From: Salinimonas profundi
Lineage (GTDB): Bacteria > Pseudomonadota > Gammaproteobacteria > Enterobacterales > Alteromonadaceae
Length of the DNA: 64,000 bases
Assembly (NCBI RefSeq): GCF_014750655.1
Contig: NZ_JABBXD010000007.1
Location: 1 to 64,000 of the forward strand
Direction: 5' to 3'
The translations under genes and the position numbers were made by a program. This document shows positions 1 through 7,443 of this stretch, piece by piece. Position 1 is the first letter of the stretch; each line of letters starts with the position of its first letter. The notes below the pieces were generated by a model. It did not search any database. It was not told where the DNA came from and saw only the letters and a program-made list of their open reading frames with translations.

Positions 1-42
1 TGCATCTTACTTTTACTTAATCTGTTCAGTCGTGCCGTCTGC

Positions 43-327
43 GCGTTAAGGCCCAAAAGAGCGATGTTTCTTCGAGTGAACAATAGTTGTTGATAGAAAG
101 ATATCGATGAACCGTGGAGCAAGAGTGGCAGGCTGTCCGGGTAAGAAAATAGCAGACGCATCAGGGATGAGGCATCAGTAGTGTCAGGGGCAGGAGGCCC
201 CTTACACTGCGGTGCTATTTTCCCGGGCAGATTGGCACTGCTGTCTTGCGATGGGTTCCGCAGGGAGTGCAGAGGGCGTTGCGCAACGCCCTCTGCTTGC
301 TGGCCGTCAACACGGCCAGGGCTGTTT
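43..327. repeat. Structured intergenic repeat, copy 1 (interrupted)
   Basis: This copy shares its order and sequence with 619-807. It starts with GCGTTAAGGC, contains a 27-bp block (92-118) identical to 668-694, and ends with a perfect 28-bp palindrome at 269-296 (half site GCAGAGGGCGTTGC) followed by the hairpin GGCCGT-CAAC-ACGGCC at 302-317. It is split by a 97-bp insert at 136-232. No open reading frame with gene-like features is present. It may be a mobile repeat or a structured RNA; the sequence does not decide between these. Confidence 0.7.
136..232. repeat. 97-bp palindromic insert inside repeat copy 1
   Basis: The segment is absent from copy 2. It is flanked by TG on both sides at the junction, so a 2-bp target duplication is possible. 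Its ends are inverted: CCGGG plus AAAATAGCA (137-154, with a 4-nt bulge) pair with TGCTATTTTCCCGG (213-226). An inner hairpin, GTGTC-AGGGGC with GGCCCCT-TACAC, lies around 181-207. The form is MITE-like or that of an inserted hairpin module. Confidence 0.55.
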
Positions 328-484
328 ACACTCTGGTGTCAAGGTATTTAAGAGCTTTATAAAAAGTGCTTCTTTTGAATTGCTTCGTTAACTGAGATTT
401 CGCAGTTGTATCTACTTTCGCCGGTGTCGACCGGCAACGACCAGAGGGTAAGAGCGTTTCCCCTCTGGACTCCCCCTTTGTCTG

Positions 485-624
485 AACGCTCAAAGCGGCA
501 GATAACCGGAGCAGATAAAAACAACCGGGGTAAAAGGGGCATCCATGCCCCTGTTCCCCCTGACTCATCATCCATGATGAGCCTTGTTTTTATTTATTCT
601 GCTCCGGCTATCTGCTGAGCGTTA
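485..624. repeat. 140-bp inverted-repeat module between the two repeat copies
   Basis: The arms at about 485-524 and 584-624 are imperfect inverted repeats; both carry the CGGAGCAGATA/TATCTGCTCCGG theme and end in AACGCTC / GAGCGTT. The loop holds two more hairpins, GGGGCAT-CC-ATGCCCC and CTCATCAT-CC-ATGATGAG. The nested fold is too elaborate for a simple terminator. It abuts repeat copy 2, whose first bases GCGTT are part of the right arm. Confidence 0.6.
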
Positions 625-807
625 AGGCTACAAAAAGCGATGCTTCTTCGAATAATCAAAAGTTGGCGATAGAAAGATATCGATGAACCGTGGACCAAGT
701 GTGGACAGGCTGGCACTGCGGCCTTGCGATTGGGTTCCGCGGGGCGTGCAGAGGGCGTGGCGCAACGCCCTCTGCTTGCTGGCCGTCAACACGGCCGGGG
801 CTGTTAA
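619..807. repeat. Structured intergenic repeat, copy 2 (uninterrupted)
   Basis: This is the intact version of the repeat at 43-327. It has the same GCGTTAAGGC start, the same 27-bp block (668-694), a 28-bp palindrome at 748-775 with one changed base near its centre, and the same GGCCGT-CAAC-ACGGCC hairpin at 781-796. The stem positions of the palindrome are conserved between copies, as expected if the fold or dyad matters. It lies about 115 bp upstream of the SIMPL gene. Confidence 0.7.
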
Positions 808-924
808 GCCTTCCGATGGCTGTTTGCATAAACAATAAAAAGCCACGCTGTTGCCATAATTCATCTCTCATCGGACCGATTGTTTGCATATGCTTAAATC
901 AGTATCTACAAACGGGAGAAATAT

Positions 925-1635
925 GTGAGCAAAGCATCATCAGTTATTTTAGCGGCGGGTATTATCATCGGCCTAAGTCTTCTAGCACTGCTATTGGGTC
1001 GCGCTATGGTTGAGTTTAAAGCCTGGGACCGGGTGGTTACCGTAAAAGGACTGTCTGAAAAGGAGTACCTGGCTGATACAGTAATCTGGCCATTGCAGTT
1101 TACCGTTGCCGACAACGACGTGGCTGGACTTTATAAAACCATCGAGACGCAATCGGCACAGATTAAAGATTTTCTGATAGCCGCTGGCGTGCAGGAAAAT
1201 GAAATCAGTATTGGCGAACCGGCGATTACCGACAAGCTGGCCAATCAGTATGGCGGAAACGCAAATGTTCAGTTTCGCTATACAGCCAATCAGACGGTGA
1301 CGGTCTATTCAGATCGTGTTGAAGATATTCGTAAATTAATGAGCACCAGTAGCCAGTTGGTAGAAAAAGGGATTGTTTTATCTACTCAAAGTTACGAGGC
1401 GCAAACAGAGTATGTGTTCACCCGCCTCAACGAAGTGAAGCCGGAAATGATAGAGCAGGCGACCCTGAATGCACGGGAAGTAGCGCAAAAATTTGCTAAA
1501 GACTCGGACAGTCAGCTGGGAAAAATAAAACGCGCGAATCAGGGGCAATTTTCAATTAGCGCCAGAGATAAGCAGCACCCTCATATCAAAAAGATCAGGG
1601 TGGTCTCGACAATCCAGTATACGCTGGTCGACTAA
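925..1635 (+). CDS. SIMPL (DUF541) domain periplasmic/anchored protein
   Basis: A 236-residue protein with a single N-terminal hydrophobic segment (about residues 5-26, signal anchor) and then a SIMPL/DUF541 domain over most of the rest, with the typical long beta-alpha pattern and the region around VTVKGLSEKEYLAD. The GTG start at 925 is supported by GGGAG seven bases upstream. Family members face the periplasm; some are linked to oxidative stress or outer membrane traits, but no reaction is established. The gene stands alone between the repeat region and the DUF1289 gene. The family assignment is good; the cellular role is unknown. Confidence 0.8.
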   Translation: MSKASSVILAAGIIIGLSLLALLLGRAMVEFKAWDRVVTVKGLSEKEYLADTVIWPLQFTVADNDVAGLYKTIETQSAQIKDFLIAAGVQENEISIGEPAITDKLANQYGGNANVQFRYTANQTVTVYSDRVEDIRKLMSTSSQLVEKGIVLSTQSYEAQTEYVFTRLNEVKPEMIEQATLNAREVAQKFAKDSDSQLGKIKRANQGQFSISARDKQHPHIKKIRVVSTIQYTLVD

Positions 1636-1714
1636 TGCATCCGGACTTGCGATGAGGTGCCTGTTCACTGCTATACTGCGTGGGTGATTATAAACGGGCT
1701 GTTTATCAACAAAG

Positions 1715-1999
1715 ATGACTGATTCGACTTCTTCCCAACCGGCGCAGCTGGAATTTTTTGATGTGCCCAGCCCTTGCATTGGTGTGTGCCAATCGGGGCC
1801 CCGGGGATATTGCAAAGGCTGTTTTCGTAGCAGGGATGAGCGGTTGTACTGGTTACAGGTAGATGCCCCGACCCGGCGCAAAATCGTGGCTGCCTGCTAC
1901 CGACGCAAGCAAGCAGCGTTGCGCAAAAAGCGGCACGCCGAAAAAGAAAGCCCGGTATCGGTTCAGTCTCAGTTCGATTTGTTTGATAATAACAGTTAA
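1715..1999 (+). CDS. DUF1289 family small cysteine-rich protein
   Basis: A 94-residue protein. Residues about 14-55 carry the DUF1289 pattern: PSPCIGVCQ, then CKGCFRS, then a WLQVD helix. The four cysteines in C-x3-C and C-x2-C spacing suggest a small metal or iron-sulfur site, which is an inference from the family. The N and C termini look disordered. The ribosome binding site is weak (AAAG next to ATG). The gene precedes the HDOD gene but that gene has its own promoter, so co-transcription is uncertain. Confidence 0.8.
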   Translation: MTDSTSSQPAQLEFFDVPSPCIGVCQSGPRGYCKGCFRSRDERLYWLQVDAPTRRKIVAACYRRKQAALRKKRHAEKESPVSVQSQFDLFDNNS

Positions 2000-2028
2000 C
2001 GAAATTTAGCCCGATCGTCGCGCAGCCC

Positions 2029-2037
2029 TGATATAAT
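2029..2037 (+). promoter_or_regulatory. Extended -10 promoter for the HDOD gene
   Basis: TGATATAAT is a perfect extended -10 element (TG-N-TATAAT). No good -35 is seen, which extended -10 promoters tolerate. Transcription would start near 2044, downstream of the possible ATG at 2036, so translation from 2036 is unlikely. Confidence 0.55.
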
Positions 2038-2065
2038 GGCGCTACATTTATGGTGGTTTACTTTC

Positions 2066-2890
2066 ATGACGTTAGAAAAACTTGTTGCCTACGCGGCCAA
2101 TTCCTTTACGTTGCCTGATGTTTGTTTACGGCTTCGCGAAGTGCTTGATGATCATCGCTCTGACGCCGATGATATCGCTCGCCTGATTTCGGTGGACCCG
2201 TCGCTCACGGCAAAAATTCTGAAACTGGCTAACAGTGCGCTGTTTCGCTTTCCTTCACAAATTGACTCAATCAGTCGTGCAGTTAATGTTGTGGGTGGTG
2301 AGGCGTTGTACAATCTGTCTGTAGCAGAAACCGCCAATGCCGCTTTTAAGACCTTTGACAGTCATCTGATTGATCAGGAAAAGCACTGGAATGAGTCTGT
2401 CTATTGCGGCATGGCCGCAAAATACCTGGCGCGGCATGTCGGACTGCGAGGCAGCGAGCGTTTTTTTGTTACGGGGATTCTGCATAATCTGAGTGAACTG
2501 GTGATGGCAAAATACGATGCTGATGGCTATCAGCAGTATTTATCAGAAGACAGCAAGCTGTTGCCTTGGGAAAAGCAGCAGCTTGTCTTTGGGTTTGACT
2601 TTGCACATCTAAGCGGACTGATTCTGGAGCGTTGGCAGTTGCCACTACCGCTTTTTTATCCGGTCAGAAATCTTCATAATGTACAAAAACAAGCCAATGA
2701 AGTGGACATCGCTTTATTAGCATGTGCTCAGCGGGTTACAATCCGTGAAAAACGCCAGGATGGGCAAGAGAATATCGATCTCTTTACGCCGGCTATTGCA
2801 AATAGTCTGGATATTGAGGGTGAGGCACTGGGCAATGCGGTGATTTATGCAAACCAGGAAACCAGTAAAATCGCCTCATTAATTAACTAA
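2066..2890 (+). CDS. HDOD domain signalling protein
   Basis: A 274-residue HDOD protein. The HDOD domain spans roughly residues 10-210, with the region DPSLTAKILKLANSALF and the following GG-E-LYNL segment typical of the family. HDOD proteins are degenerate relatives of HD phosphohydrolases and usually act in signalling or stress control without known catalysis. An in-frame ATG at 2036 would add ten residues, but it overlaps the -10 element at 2032-2037. The start at 2066 has TGGTGG ten bases upstream and is preferred. Confidence 0.8.
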   Translation: MTLEKLVAYAANSFTLPDVCLRLREVLDDHRSDADDIARLISVDPSLTAKILKLANSALFRFPSQIDSISRAVNVVGGEALYNLSVAETANAAFKTFDSHLIDQEKHWNESVYCGMAAKYLARHVGLRGSERFFVTGILHNLSELVMAKYDADGYQQYLSEDSKLLPWEKQQLVFGFDFAHLSGLILERWQLPLPLFYPVRNLHNVQKQANEVDIALLACAQRVTIREKRQDGQENIDLFTPAIANSLDIEGEALGNAVIYANQETSKIASLIN

Positions 2891-2947
2891 TAAAAACAAT
2901 CGGCCAGGGATGGAATACTTTGCGCTAAATGTCATTCGAACCCATTT

Positions 2948-3763
2948 ATGTTAAACCAACCTAAAGCCTGGTTCTGGGGCACAGTGCTGGCTATTGCCAG
3001 CAGTTTCCCGGTGCAGGCAGCCGACAAAAATTTGATACAAACGCTGTATCATACTGAGTTTACCTTTAACCAGGACGAAGCTGAGGAGCTTTTTTCGCTC
3101 GATGGCGAGATCGGTGTGCTCAATGCCAGTGGAAATACTGATGCGACGTCACTTAAACTGGGTGTTATCTCAGAACACGAAACACTGAATTGGAACAATA
3201 ATTATTCATTAGACTTTCTGTATAAGCAAACAGAAGTTGAGTCTGATGGCGAAAAGCAGGACAGGGTGAGCGCGCAGCGCTTTTATGGAACCGCCCAGTT
3301 TGATTATAAGCTGGAAATGCCTGGTCGCCGCCTCTTTATGTATGCCGATTACGAAAATGATCGCTTTAATGGCTACGAGTATCGGGCAACGTTGGCCAGC
3401 GGTTGGTCACATCGTATGTGGAATACTGACGAAAGCATGTTTCGTTACAGTGTTGGACCCGGTTATGGCTTTGTAAAAGCGGAAGATGATACGGTAAGTA
3501 ATGCCAATGACGGGTTGATTTTGCGCGCATCCGGCGAGTACCAGTATCAGTGGTATACTGGCTCGCGGCTGAGGCAATTTTTAAGCGCTGAAATAGGCGC
3601 GAATAATATTAAGACGCGGTCAGAAACCGCACTATCGGCAAATTTATTTGACTCTCTGGCGATGAAGCTGTCATTCGTGGTGGCTTATGAGACTCAGCCG
3701 ATTGGCGATATTTCCGGGCTGAATACCGAAACCTCTTTGTCTGTGGTTTATCGCTTTTTTTAG
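2948..3763 (+). CDS. DUF481 outer membrane protein, first of a tandem pair
   Basis: A 271-residue exported protein. A signal peptide is evident (cleavage after VQAA, about residue 25), followed by a DUF481 (YdiY-like) beta-barrel domain starting near LFSLDGEIGVLNASGNTDATS and ending in the aromatic C terminus VVYRFF expected for outer membrane insertion. It is a paralogue of the next gene, sharing the SGNTD, DRVSAQRF and YENDRF-type motifs in the same order. E. coli YdiY was described as salt or acid responsive; the role here is unknown. A rho-independent terminator separates the two genes, so they can be expressed separately. Confidence 0.8.
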   Translation: MLNQPKAWFWGTVLAIASSFPVQAADKNLIQTLYHTEFTFNQDEAEELFSLDGEIGVLNASGNTDATSLKLGVISEHETLNWNNNYSLDFLYKQTEVESDGEKQDRVSAQRFYGTAQFDYKLEMPGRRLFMYADYENDRFNGYEYRATLASGWSHRMWNTDESMFRYSVGPGYGFVKAEDDTVSNANDGLILRASGEYQYQWYTGSRLRQFLSAEIGANNIKTRSETALSANLFDSLAMKLSFVVAYETQPIGDISGLNTETSLSVVYRFF

Positions 3764-3804
3764 AACAGGGATGCCTGTGAGCGAATGCTTAACGAATAAT
3801 AAGG

Positions 3805-3833
3805 CCCAACAAGCGCTGTTGGGTCATTTTTTT
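3805..3833 (+). terminator. Intrinsic terminator between the DUF481 paralogues
   Basis: Stem CCCAACA (3805-3811) with TGTTGGG (3817-3823), loop AGCGC, followed by a run of seven T at 3827-3833. Confidence 0.75.
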
Positions 3834-3853
3834 GGAATGTTACGAGGAACAAC

Positions 3854-4600
3854 ATGAAACGAACAGTATTAGCCGTCACTGTTATCGGTGCGCTTTTTTC
3901 GGCTGCGGCATCCGCCCAGACACAGCAAAAACCTTTAACGCTGGAAGGTGGCCTGGGCTTCATCTTTACCACAGGTAATACCGATACGACCTCAGTGAAT
4001 GGCTCAATTGAGTCGCACCAGGAGCTTGAGCGCTGGAGTAACGATTACAGCCTGAGCGGCCTGTATAAAGAAGAAGCGGTTGAGAATGACGAAGGTGTTG
4101 AGGAAGACAGAACGTCTGCTCAACGTTTTGATGCGCGGGCGCAGGCGAACTACAAACTGGATAATCCTGATTACCGTTTGTTTGGATTTGCCTCGTACGA
4201 AGACGATCGCTTCAGCTCGTACAACTATCAGTCTACCATCGCAGCGGGTTGGAACCACAAGCTATGGCAGGATGACACGACATCGTTTGAGTACTCAATC
4301 GGTCCGGGTTACGCATTTAACGAAACACAGGACGGTGAATCGCAAAATGGCATTATCGTTCGTGCATCCAGTGCATTCCAGTGGCTGATTTCTGATACAG
4401 CAAAATTCACACAAACAGTTAGTACGGAAGTTGGTAGCGAAAACACCAAGTCTGCCGCAGAAACGGCACTAACTGCGTCGATAAGCGGTAATCTTTCGCT
4501 GAAAGTCGGTGTGTCTTTAAACCACAACTCAAATGTTGAGGCTGATAAAGAGAAGCTGGATACCGAAACTGCGGTTACTTTGGTTTATAGCTTCCTGTAA
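3854..4600 (+). CDS. DUF481 outer membrane protein, second of a tandem pair
   Basis: A 248-residue protein with a clear signal peptide (cleavage after ASAQ, about residue 21) and a full DUF481 barrel. The motifs LGFIFTTGNTDTTS, DRTSAQRFDARAQ and FASYEDDRFSSYNY align with the preceding paralogue, and the protein ends in LVYSFL. The start is supported by ACGAGGAAC before the ATG. It is bracketed by terminators at 3805-3833 and 4615-4645, so it is probably a single-gene unit. Compared with the upstream copy it lacks about 25 residues after the signal peptide. Confidence 0.82.
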   Translation: MKRTVLAVTVIGALFSAAASAQTQQKPLTLEGGLGFIFTTGNTDTTSVNGSIESHQELERWSNDYSLSGLYKEEAVENDEGVEEDRTSAQRFDARAQANYKLDNPDYRLFGFASYEDDRFSSYNYQSTIAAGWNHKLWQDDTTSFEYSIGPGYAFNETQDGESQNGIIVRASSAFQWLISDTAKFTQTVSTEVGSENTKSAAETALTASISGNLSLKVGVSLNHNSNVEADKEKLDTETAVTLVYSFL

Positions 4601-4614
4601 ACTATTTTGTATAC

Positions 4615-4645
4615 AAAAAAGCCAACCTTCGGGTTGGCTTTTTTA
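4615..4645. terminator. Bidirectional terminator between DUF481 gene and serA
   Basis: Stem GCCAACC (4621-4627), loop TTCG, GGTTGGC (4632-4638), with six A before and seven T after. It can serve both convergent genes. Confidence 0.85.
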
Positions 4646-4658
4646 TTGAAAAACCGTC

Positions 4659-5888
4659 TTAGTGAAGCAAACGCGCCTTGATGGTGCCGTCAATTTGCAT
4701 CAGTTGCGCAAGACCGTCGTAAGCTTTATCGGCTTCCACATCAATGACGACATACCCGACATCAGCAGTGGTTTGCAGGTATTGTGCTTCAATGTTGATG
4801 CCACGTTCTGCAAACGTGCGGTTAATCTGCATAATTACGCCCGGCCGGTTTTCATGAATATGCAGTAAGCGAGAACGGCCCGGGTGGTCAGGCAGCGATA
4901 CTTCCGGAAAGTTTACGGCAGAAAGGGTAGAGCCATTATCACTGTACTTGGCCAGCTTACCCGCGACTTCTACCCCAATATTTTCCTGCGCTTCCTGCGT
5001 ACTTCCGCCAACGTGCGGCGTTAGAATGACATTATCAAACTGGCGTAACGGTGATTCAAAAGTTTCGGTGTTAGATTTAGGCTCGACCGGAAAGACGTCG
5101 ATGGCGGCACCACTAAGTGCTTTTGACTCAAGGGCTTTAACCAGCGCATCAATATCTACCACCGTCCCGCGTGAAGCGTTAATCAGAATCGCGCCTTTTT
5201 TCATTTTGGACAGCGTATCAGCGTTTATCAGATCTTTTGTTTGCGCTGTTTCCGGGACGTGAAGTGTCACCACATCAGAGGTTTTAAGCAGCTTATCCAG
5301 GCTCTTGACCTGAGTGGAGTTACCCAGTACCAGCTTATCTTCAATATCATAAAATTGTACGCGCATTCCCAAATGCTCGGCGAGGATGCTCAGCTGCGTA
5401 CCAATATGACCGTATCCGATGATCCCCAGTGTTTTCCCCCGCGCCTCAAATGAACCATCGGCAGTTTTGTCCCACTCTCCGCGATGTGCCATGGCATTTT
5501 TCTGGGGCACTTTTCTTAGTAACAAAATGATCTGCCCCAGCACCAATTCAGCCACTGAACGCGTATTGGAAAACGGTGCGTTGAAAACCGGAATACCGCG
5601 TTGTTGCGTTGCATTCAAATCGACCTGATTGGTGCCGATGCAAAAACAGCCCACGGCCACCAATTTACTTGCAGCATCGACGACCGCCTCGGTTAACTGT
5701 GTTCGCGAGCGAATGCCGATGAAGTGAACATCTTTCACTTTTTCAATCAACTCATCTTCAGGCAATGAGGTTTTGAGATACTCTATATTGGTATACCCGC
5801 TGTTCTGCAGGGTTTCGACCGCACTTTTATGTACCCCTTCAAGTAACAGGATACGGATTTTCTCTTTGGGTAATGACACTTTGCTCAT
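4659..5888 (-). CDS. serA: D-3-phosphoglycerate dehydrogenase
   Basis: A 409-residue enzyme matching the E. coli-type SerA in length. It oxidises 3-phosphoglycerate to 3-phosphohydroxypyruvate with NAD+, the first step of serine synthesis. The nucleotide-binding motif GIIGYGHIGTQ, the catalytic-arginine segment INASRGTVVD and the active histidine in LTPHVGGST are all present. The C-terminal ACT domain (about 335-409) keeps HIHENRPG and GYVVIDVEAD, the serine-binding interface of the feedback-inhibited form. It lies downstream of rpiA with a 115-bp gap. That gap carries three MetJ-like boxes at 5916-5939, suggesting methionine-linked control. Confidence 0.95.
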   Translation of the reverse strand: MSKVSLPKEKIRILLLEGVHKSAVETLQNSGYTNIEYLKTSLPEDELIEKVKDVHFIGIRSRTQLTEAVVDAASKLVAVGCFCIGTNQVDLNATQQRGIPVFNAPFSNTRSVAELVLGQIILLLRKVPQKNAMAHRGEWDKTADGSFEARGKTLGIIGYGHIGTQLSILAEHLGMRVQFYDIEDKLVLGNSTQVKSLDKLLKTSDVVTLHVPETAQTKDLINADTLSKMKKGAILINASRGTVVDIDALVKALESKALSGAAIDVFPVEPKSNTETFESPLRQFDNVILTPHVGGSTQEAQENIGVEVAGKLAKYSDNGSTLSAVNFPEVSLPDHPGRSRLLHIHENRPGVIMQINRTFAERGINIEAQYLQTTADVGYVVIDVEADKAYDGLAQLMQIDGTIKARLLH

Positions 5889-5915
5889 GAACGCATCTCA
5901 AAAATAAAAAGTAAA

Positions 5916-5939
5916 AGACATCTGGACGTCTAAACGTAT
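5916..5939. promoter_or_regulatory. Candidate triple MetJ (met box) operator upstream of serA
   Basis: Three contiguous 8-mers, AGACATCT, GGACGTCT and AAACGTAT, match the MetJ half-operator AGACGTCT at 7, 7 and 6 of 8 positions. MetJ binds cooperatively to two or more tandem 8-bp boxes, so both phase and number fit. The site is 28 bp upstream of the serA start, a position suited to repression. Confidence 0.5.
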
Positions 5940-6003
5940 CAGAAGTCGGGCAGGCTGAAAAGGATAAGTTCGGTTTTTATACCTGCCACATCGAAGTCGC
6001 CCG

Positions 6004-6660
6004 TTAATCGTATTGATTAACGCCGTTATCATCTGCACAAAGCACAACATTCGCTCCGCGCATGGCGAAAAGCCCATTGGTAACCACGCCGGCAAGATTA
6101 TTGATTTGTGCTTCCAGTTCGCGGGGATTCAGAATCTCAAGGTTGTGCACATCCAGTATCACATTGCCGTTGTCGGTGGTTACGCCCTGGCGATAGACCG
6201 GGTCGCCACCAAGTTTGACCAGCTCTCTGGCTACATAAGAACGTGCCATGGGAATCACTTCTACAGGAAGCGGAAATTTACCCAGCATCGGAACGCGTTT
6301 GGAGTCATCAACGATACAAATAAACTGACGCGCTACAGCAGAGACAATTTTTTCCTGCGTCAGCGCCGCGCCACCACCTTTTATCATATGCTTATGTTCG
6401 GTAACCTCATCGGCGCCATCGATATAGACATCAAGATCATCCACCTCGTTAAGGTCAAAGACCTGAATACCGTGCTTTTTAAGACGCTCGGTGGAGGCAT
6501 TGGAACTGGATACCGCGCCAATGATATCGTTTTTCATATCGGCAAGTCCGTCTATGAAATAATTGACCGTGGAGCCGGTACCGACTCCCACGATAGTATC
6601 TGGCTTCACAAATTGTAGTGCCGCCTTGGCAACCGCTTCTTTTTTCTGATTCTGGTCCAT
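6004..6660 (-). CDS. rpiA: Ribose-5-phosphate isomerase A
   Basis: A 218-residue enzyme of the RpiA family that interconverts ribose 5-phosphate and ribulose 5-phosphate. It shows the phosphate-binding [13 protein letters not shown] loop near residue 25, the catalytic segment [24 protein letters not shown] around 80-105 (two aspartates and the lysine), and the C-terminal VTNGLFA region. AGGAGGG precedes the ATG by a few bases. It sits beside serA and fau, an arrangement common in gammaproteobacteria. The ribokinase gene nearby delivers its substrate. Confidence 0.95.
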   Translation of the reverse strand: MDQNQKKEAVAKAALQFVKPDTIVGVGTGSTVNYFIDGLADMKNDIIGAVSSSNASTERLKKHGIQVFDLNEVDDLDVYIDGADEVTEHKHMIKGGGAALTQEKIVSAVARQFICIVDDSKRVPMLGKFPLPVEVIPMARSYVARELVKLGGDPVYRQGVTTDNGNVILDVHNLEILNPRELEAQINNLAGVVTNGLFAMRGANVVLCADDNGVNQYD

Positions 6661-6720
6661 ACACCCTCCTTATTCTGTTAGCGCAAAGTGTACCGCAAGT
6701 TATACGTATTTTGAGCCTGT

Positions 6721-7323
6721 TTACATGCTTTTATCGAATAGCCATATTTTATCGGGTGTAACAATGATATCGCAGGGAACATCCCATGGCGCCACAGGCA
6801 GTTGTTCAACCTGCTGACAGGTATGAGCAATACCCGCCAGTAGCGGTCGATGCGGGTTATCACGGTGGTGTGCCAGCGTGCGATCATAAAATCCGCCACC
6901 CATGCCCAGACGGTTTCCCTGCGCATCGAAGCCGACCAACGGCATCAGGATAAGATCATGTTCTTCTATCAAACGGATGGAGCGGGTGGCAAGCGCTGGC
7001 TCTGCAATGTTAAAGCGATTTACACGCATAGGTGTATCGGCGTGGTAATCCAGAAACAGCAAATGTTTATGAGTCAGTGGATGTAATACCGGCAGCGAAA
7101 CCGCAATATCAGATAACTGGCAGTGCGAGATAACGTCCGTCAGTTCAGGCTCACCATCGTTGGCGAGGTACGCCGCAATGCGACGTGCCTCTGTGAAGCG
7201 AGACAGAGATTGTAGTTGCCCGGCCAACATCGACGAGGCCTGTTGCTGTTGGGCGGGTGATAGCGCGCGTCGGGCTTCTCGTAGCTGCTGGCGCAATTGC
7301 CCACGACCTGGTAAGTCCGTCAT
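6721..7323 (-). CDS. fau: 5-formyltetrahydrofolate cyclo-ligase
   Basis: A 200-residue member of the 5-FCL family (YgfA), which uses ATP to convert 5-formyl-THF to 5,10-methenyl-THF. The family signature is seen in MPLVGFDAQGNRLGMGGGFY followed by DR, and the N-terminal RQQLREARRALSP helix is typical. In many relatives this gene follows 6S RNA and zapA; here neither is next to it, and the upstream neighbour is a nucleoside hydrolase. Folate salvage fits functionally with serA and gcvTHP, which feed one-carbon units. Confidence 0.93.
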   Translation of the reverse strand: MTDLPGRGQLRQQLREARRALSPAQQQQASSMLAGQLQSLSRFTEARRIAAYLANDGEPELTDVISHCQLSDIAVSLPVLHPLTHKHLLFLDYHADTPMRVNRFNIAEPALATRSIRLIEEHDLILMPLVGFDAQGNRLGMGGGFYDRTLAHHRDNPHRPLLAGIAHTCQQVEQLPVAPWDVPCDIIVTPDKIWLFDKSM

Positions 7324-7393
7324 AGGGTAATGATCCCAGTTTGAAAATGCCTAGCATACGATGCTACTAAGCGAATGCAACACCCTGACCGAC

Positions 7394-7422
7394 AAATAAA
7401 AAAGCCGGCGAAATGCCGGCTT
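7394..7422 (-). terminator. Terminator of the nucleoside hydrolase operon
   Basis: Read leftward: stem AAGCCGGC / GCCGGCTT (7402-7409 with 7415-7422), loop of five, then a T-rich tail. It isolates fau from the operon upstream. Confidence 0.75.
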
Positions 7423-7443
7423 AAATACTATCAATAAATTGGA

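Noticed and set aside
43..628. GCGTTAAGGC ends as integron attC core sites
   Set aside because: The attC core GTTRRRY is not matched in its last base and no integrase is in the window. Only the form is similar.
406..889. Several open frames on both strands in the repeat region
   Set aside because: They overlap palindromes, lack ribosome sites and have compositions caused by the repeats.
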